Positions 60,424-64,000 of a stretch of 64,000 nucleotides of DNA are shown in pieces (the stretch's first letter is position 1; each line of letters starts with the position of its first letter). The position numbers were made by a program, and so were the translations under genes. The stretch lies in assembly GCA_051439375.1 (NCBI GenBank), contig JBFRWB010000015.1, positions 1 to 64,000 of the forward strand, written 5' to 3'. The notes under the pieces were generated by a model. That model saw only the letters and a program-made list of their open reading frames with translations, was not told where the DNA came from and made no database searches. The stretch is from JBGTGT01 sp051439375 (lineage in GTDB: Bacteria > Cyanobacteriota > Cyanobacteriia > Cyanobacteriales > Microcystaceae).

Positions 60424-61131
60424 CTATTCAATTTCTGACAAATCAACGCCTAAATCTAGTAATTTTTGGGTTAATCGGTCAGCACGTTGTTTTTCTTGTT
60501 CGGCACGTTGTTTTTCTTGTTCAGCCCGTTTTCTATCTCTTTCAGACGATTCTTCTAATGTGGGAACTAATTGCCCTTGAGGGTTGAAAAACCTTAATTG
60601 AGATTGATATACACCTAAATATAACCCTAATTGCTCACTCCACAACCATCCTTGTTCATTCGGAGTAATTTCTTCATATTTACCTCTTATTAACTCAAAT
60701 CCTTTAAACTCCATGGTTTTAGGATCAAACCAAAAATAGTTAGGCGTACGGAAAATCTCTTGATAAATCTCTTTTTTTAAACCTCTATCTGTATCTGCTG
60801 TTGATTTAGATAAAATTTCAACAATAACGTGGGGATATTTGCCGTCTTCTTCCCAAACCACCCAACTGGTACGGGGTTTTCTTTCTACTCCCAATACGAC
60901 AAAGAAATCAGGCCCTCGAAAATATTCAGATTTAAGTTGATTAGGGCTATAATAGACGGTCAAATTACCAAATGCGTAGAAATCTGGACGGTCTTTCCAT
61001 AATAACTCTAATGATTGAATCAAAAGCATCAATTGACGCAGATGTAGTTCACTTTCCATTGGGGGTTCGTCACTGAGTAAGTTACTCTCAGGAAAGATAA
61101 CATCTTTTTGGATATCTTGGGTTAGAGTCAT
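60424..61131 (-). CDS. Uma2 (DUF820) family protein with short coiled-coil tail
   Basis: 235 residues. The core is very close to the protein at 4430-5278: FRGPDFFVVLGVERKPR, VVWEEDGKYPHVIVEILS and TDRGLKKEIYQEIFRTPNYFWFDP. The tail repeats EQEKQRA three times (residues 205-225). Role unknown; a nuclease-like fold is typical. It is a likely recent paralogue of the other gene. Confidence 0.88.
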   Translation of the reverse strand: MTLTQDIQKDVIFPESNLLSDEPPMESELHLRQLMLLIQSLELLWKDRPDFYAFGNLTVYYSPNQLKSEYFRGPDFFVVLGVERKPRTSWVVWEEDGKYPHVIVEILSKSTADTDRGLKKEIYQEIFRTPNYFWFDPKTMEFKGFELIRGKYEEITPNEQGWLWSEQLGLYLGVYQSQLRFFNPQGQLVPTLEESSERDRKRAEQEKQRAEQEKQRADRLTQKLLDLGVDLSEIE

Positions 61132-61331
61132 AATTTACTTAATATTTAATGTTTAGTATAGGCTAAGACGCATTTAAACTGGGTCTTGGGTATTTTAGTA
61201 CAAATCATCAAACTCTCTCCCCACTCCCCACTCCCTACTCCCTTACAGTCTTCACATACTAATTTAGGTGATGAACAGCTTAGTCGCACTCGTGATCTTT
61301 TTAAAGACCCTATCACAAATATAACTAGGTT

Positions 61332-62636
61332 TTATACATCGGCTGTGGTATTGTTATAAACAGATAAATCTAGCTCATTCTCAGACTTCGCCACAATAAC
61401 AGATGCAACTGCATCACCAGTAATATTAGTTGCTGTTCTAAACATATCAACCACTCTATCTACACTTAACACTAAAGCCGCGCCTTCAACGGGTAATCCA
61501 ACTTGCTGAAGCACCATTGTTAACATGACTACACCTGCACTGGGAACACCTGCCGTTCCAATAGAGGCAAGGGTAGCTGTTAGAATAATTGTTAACTGTT
61601 GTGATAGATTTAATTCTATTCCATAAACTTGAGCAATGAAAAGGGCTGCTACCCCTTGCATAATTGAAGTTCCATTCATGTTAATCGTTGCACCTAAAGG
61701 AATGGTAAAACTACTAATGGAACTCGGTACACCAAATTTTTGATTACACGCTTGCAAGTTAGCTGGAATGGTAGCATTACTGCTTGATGTGCTAAATCCT
61801 ACTAACATGACTGGCCAATATTTTTTATAAAATATGATGGGGTTAAGTTTCCCTAAAAATGTTAATGCCAAACCATTAATAAGAAAGGCTTCAATGATTA
61901 ACAGAAAAACGACTAAAGCTAAGTATTTAATTAATTGTCCTAGCACATCTATTCCTTGAACGATAATGACACTGGCAAGTAGGGCAAAAACTGCATAGGG
62001 AGCAAAATTCATAACGAGCAAAATAATTTTTAAGAATACCTCATTAAGTTGCTCAATTGAATTGACTAGACTTTGGGCTTTTGTGCCAATTAAGGTAATA
62101 GCAATACCAAAAAACATAGCAAAGAAAATTATTTGCAGCATATCCCCATTAACAAAAGCTTCAAAGGGATTAGTTGGTATAATTTCTACTAACATATCCA
62201 TTAAAAATGGAGCTTCTGAAGCAGTAATCTCTTGGGATGTTTCTAGAATGATTGAGCCAGTGCCGGGCTTTAAAATATTAGTTAGCAATAAAGCTAGGGT
62301 AATAGCAAAGGCAGTCGTTAATGAAAAGTAAGCTATGGTTTTTATCCCCACTCTGCCTAATTTTCTAATATCTCCAATACTAGCAGTTCCCACAATTAAA
62401 GAACAGAGTACTAGGGGAACAACGACCATTTTAATAGCTCTCAGGAAAAGAGTCCCAATCGGGCCGAGTATCCATTTATTGAGGGATAAATTAATTGCTT
62501 CGGGCAATAAAAGATTGCATAAGATTCCAAATACAACGCCAAAAAGCATTGATAATAAGATTTTGGTAGCCAAGCCTAGCTTTTTCTTTTTGGGGCTAGG
62601 TTGGGGAATGGAAGGATTTTCTTGAAGATTAGCCAT
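61332..62636 (-). CDS. Dicarboxylate/amino-acid:cation symporter (DAACS/SLC1-like)
   Basis: 434 residues with eight membrane segments. HP1 has the serine-rich TSSSNATIPAN and TM7 the cation/substrate motif NMNGTS, followed by the HP2 region SIGTAGVPSAGVVMLT and TM8 with DRVVDMFRTATNITGD, diagnostic of GltP/GltT/DctA. It imports glutamate/aspartate or C4-dicarboxylates with H+ or Na+. The Asp and Arg in TM8 favour acidic substrates. It has no operon partner. Confidence 0.94.
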   Translation of the reverse strand: MANLQENPSIPQPSPKKKKLGLATKILLSMLFGVVFGILCNLLLPEAINLSLNKWILGPIGTLFLRAIKMVVVPLVLCSLIVGTASIGDIRKLGRVGIKTIAYFSLTTAFAITLALLLTNILKPGTGSIILETSQEITASEAPFLMDMLVEIIPTNPFEAFVNGDMLQIIFFAMFFGIAITLIGTKAQSLVNSIEQLNEVFLKIILLVMNFAPYAVFALLASVIIVQGIDVLGQLIKYLALVVFLLIIEAFLINGLALTFLGKLNPIIFYKKYWPVMLVGFSTSSSNATIPANLQACNQKFGVPSSISSFTIPLGATINMNGTSIMQGVAALFIAQVYGIELNLSQQLTIILTATLASIGTAGVPSAGVVMLTMVLQQVGLPVEGAALVLSVDRVVDMFRTATNITGDAVASVIVAKSENELDLSVYNNTTADV

Positions 62637-62964
62637 TTTTTTATTAATGTTAAAACAACTCTATATAAGGGTAAAGCAAAAGAGACTATCAGTTGTATAA
62701 AAAGAAACATTTCTTAGCTATTATTTATTTTTTAACCTTCTTTTAGGGCGTTTTTTAAGCTTAATTCTTGTCTTGTCCACCAATTGACGGAATAAACTCG
62801 CTTCTTCCATTTTTACCGAAAAATTCGGGTTTAGAGCCTCCTGTTTTAAGCGTATAAAAAAAGAAGATAACCTGTTTTAAGTCGCTTGCAACAGAGTGGG
62901 AGGTGCTGTAACTGGTAACTGGATACTGAAACAACCGATCCCTACAATTTCTAACTTCTTATAT
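62637..62964. other. 328-base spacer with a tiny basic frame
   Basis: No firm gene. A minus-strand frame at 62721-62810 would encode a 29-residue very basic peptide (MEEASLFRQLVDKTRIKLKK, then RPKRRLKNK), but no ribosome-binding sequence is seen. The rest is AT-rich. Confidence 0.5.
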
Positions 62965-63747
62965 TTAACTAGATGCACTGGTATAAAACCGTAAAGCAAA
63001 TTGCCAAACTAAATGAGTAGCCAGTAGTAACAAAATAGCAAGAATTCCTGAGCCTAATAACCAAGTCAATTGTATCCTTCCTAATAAAGCTTCTGCGGGA
63101 ATCGTGGTTAAAAAGGTAACAGGAATAATAAAGGTAAAGAAAAAACGATAAATAGATGGATAAGCAACAATTGGATAACGGCCAGCTTCTAGAAATCCCC
63201 GTAAAACTTCTGTTACATTATAAATTCTAACAAACCAAATACTGGTTGCTCCTAACATAAACCAAATACTATATAAAATTATAATACCCAATACCATAAC
63301 TAAGGCGCATAGTAAATAATCGGTGGAAGAAGGATTAAAAAAAGAACTACCATAAAGGATAATGGCTAAACCAAAAATAATATCTGAAAATCCCCACGGT
63401 GAGAAACTACGGGTGGATAACCAAAACTGACTACTAATAGGTTTAAGCAAGACAAAATCTAATGTTCCTAGTTCAACTTGCTGTACAATTCGATTCAAAT
63501 TGGGGATTAAAAAGGTAGCTGAAAACCCCTGTAAAAATGTAAACATTCCCAAGACAATCATCGCTGCTGGCCAACTCCATCCGGGAAAATTGTATCCCGT
63601 TCGATAAAAGAGAAACAAACCAAATAAACTGCCCCCCAAACTGGTTAAACTACTAATGGCAGCAATGATAAAATTGAGGCGGTATTCTAGTTCGGCTGCG
63701 ATGGCAGTTTGCCAAAATAAACGTAATACTTTTAAGTATCGATTCAT
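62965..63747 (-). CDS. ABC-2 type permease (DUF990-like)
   Basis: 260 residues from ATG 63747, which gives MNRYLKVLRLFWQTAIAAELEYRLNF; the longer open frame to 63921 adds an unlikely leader. Six membrane segments are visible, with VQQVELGTLDFVLLKPISSQFW between TM2 and TM3, typical of the ABC-2 permease family that includes DUF990. Such proteins usually form a heteromeric exporter with another permease and an ATPase, which would lie downstream or elsewhere; none is visible in the window. Confidence 0.85.
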   Translation of the reverse strand: MNRYLKVLRLFWQTAIAAELEYRLNFIIAAISSLTSLGGSLFGLFLFYRTGYNFPGWSWPAAMIVLGMFTFLQGFSATFLIPNLNRIVQQVELGTLDFVLLKPISSQFWLSTRSFSPWGFSDIIFGLAIILYGSSFFNPSSTDYLLCALVMVLGIIILYSIWFMLGATSIWFVRIYNVTEVLRGFLEAGRYPIVAYPSIYRFFFTFIIPVTFLTTIPAEALLGRIQLTWLLGSGILAILLLLATHLVWQFALRFYTSASS

Positions 63748-63934
63748 AATATTGTGTTGGCTTCTGTGGGGAAGTAGATTGCTCAAAAATGGGAGATGCG
63801 GTTTGTAATTTATAATAGCAATAAATATTCTAACGCTTAATAAAGATTGATAATGTGAATAAGTAAATGGGTTGGTGGACAAAAGCACAAGGATTAAGTA
63901 TATTGACGGGGTAGTCTGCAAGAGGAGTGACCGA

Positions 63935-64000
63935 ATGGTTAAACGATTGATCTTGTCCTTAGCGATGGTGGGTGCATTACAAGTTCCCGTTGACGCACAA
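63935..64000 (+). CDS. Start of an exported protein, cut by window edge
   Basis: ATG at 63935 opens 22 codons of a signal peptide (MVKRLILSLAMVGALQVPV followed by DAQ) and runs off the right end. An AGAGGAGTGA ribosome-binding sequence lies 7 bases upstream. The mature protein is outside the window, so no function is given. Confidence 0.7.
   Translation, partial: MVKRLILSLAMVGALQVPVDAQ

Overview
The window looks like chromosomal DNA from a unicellular, AT-rich cyanobacterium. The evidence is the many copies of the HIP1 octamer GCGATCGC, genes otherwise known from plastid genomes (Ycf35, Ycf46, a Ycf52/NSI-type acetyltransferase), a HetZ-related regulator, DUF4079 and DUF4168 proteins, several Uma2 (DUF820) genes, a PEP-CTERM protein, and cyanobacterial intergenic palindromes. 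A Crocosphaera/Cyanothece-type genome would fit, but that placement is inference.

Layout. At 1-1.5 kb the left edge cuts a two-gene unit, an AAA+ ATPase followed by an S8-type peptidase, that resembles the IetAS anti-phage system. From 1.7 to 14 kb lie housekeeping genes (ECF-like ABC ATPase, DnaJ type II, ComB-family phosphatase, lepA, DUF4079), a HetZ-related regulator, a doubly degenerate receiver-GGDEF protein and a methyltransferase/Rieske pair. From 13.2 to 18.3 kb a tight minus-strand run holds a CRP-type regulator, an M61 peptidase, ilvE, a Uma2 protein and an RluD-family synthase. From 18.5 to 21.4 kb are a proline-rich lipoprotein, a small conserved protein, and ilvH overlapping a receiver-histidine kinase gene.

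From 21.5 to 29 kb is an accessory block: a secreted TPR-CHAT protein, a MntA/HepT toxin-antitoxin pair, a repeat-filled spacer and a 1082-residue LRR-Roc-COR protein with a C-terminal membrane segment. From 29 to 35.5 kb are small proteins, two acetyltransferase/DUF4168-type genes, uraD, a four-repeat protein with GDG(D/N)IS motifs, and a recombinase-family protein lacking its catalytic serine. From 35.5 to 45 kb are ycf35, ycf46, a hydrolase, the Ycf52-type GNAT, an HTH/GrpE-like protein, a PEP-CTERM protein, a YqeG phosphatase, tRNA-Gln(UUG) and nnr. From 45 to 48.3 kb are a STAS protein and a minus-strand run of a HisD paralogue, hisH and a universal stress protein. From 49 to 53 kb are a lone amino-acid ABC permease, small proteins and a triple DUF4912 protein.

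From 53.4 to 58.2 kb is a second accessory block: a 1294-residue CHAT-NTPase-TPR protein with palindromic repeats inserted in frame, a stop codon supplied by a 122-bp direct repeat, a repeat-rich spacer and a 67-residue membrane protein. The right end carries an RNase II/R-family gene, a Uma2 protein, a dicarboxylate/amino-acid symporter, an ABC-2 permease and a truncated secreted-protein start.

The most interesting regions are the two STAND/CHAT/ROCO-type blocks. Both are bordered by the same family of GGATTTACAGGATT-like repeats, in opposite orientations. The putative IetAS unit and several apparent pseudoenzymes (HisD paralogue, GGDEF protein, recombinase) come next. No CRISPR array, rRNA gene or intact insertion sequence was seen.
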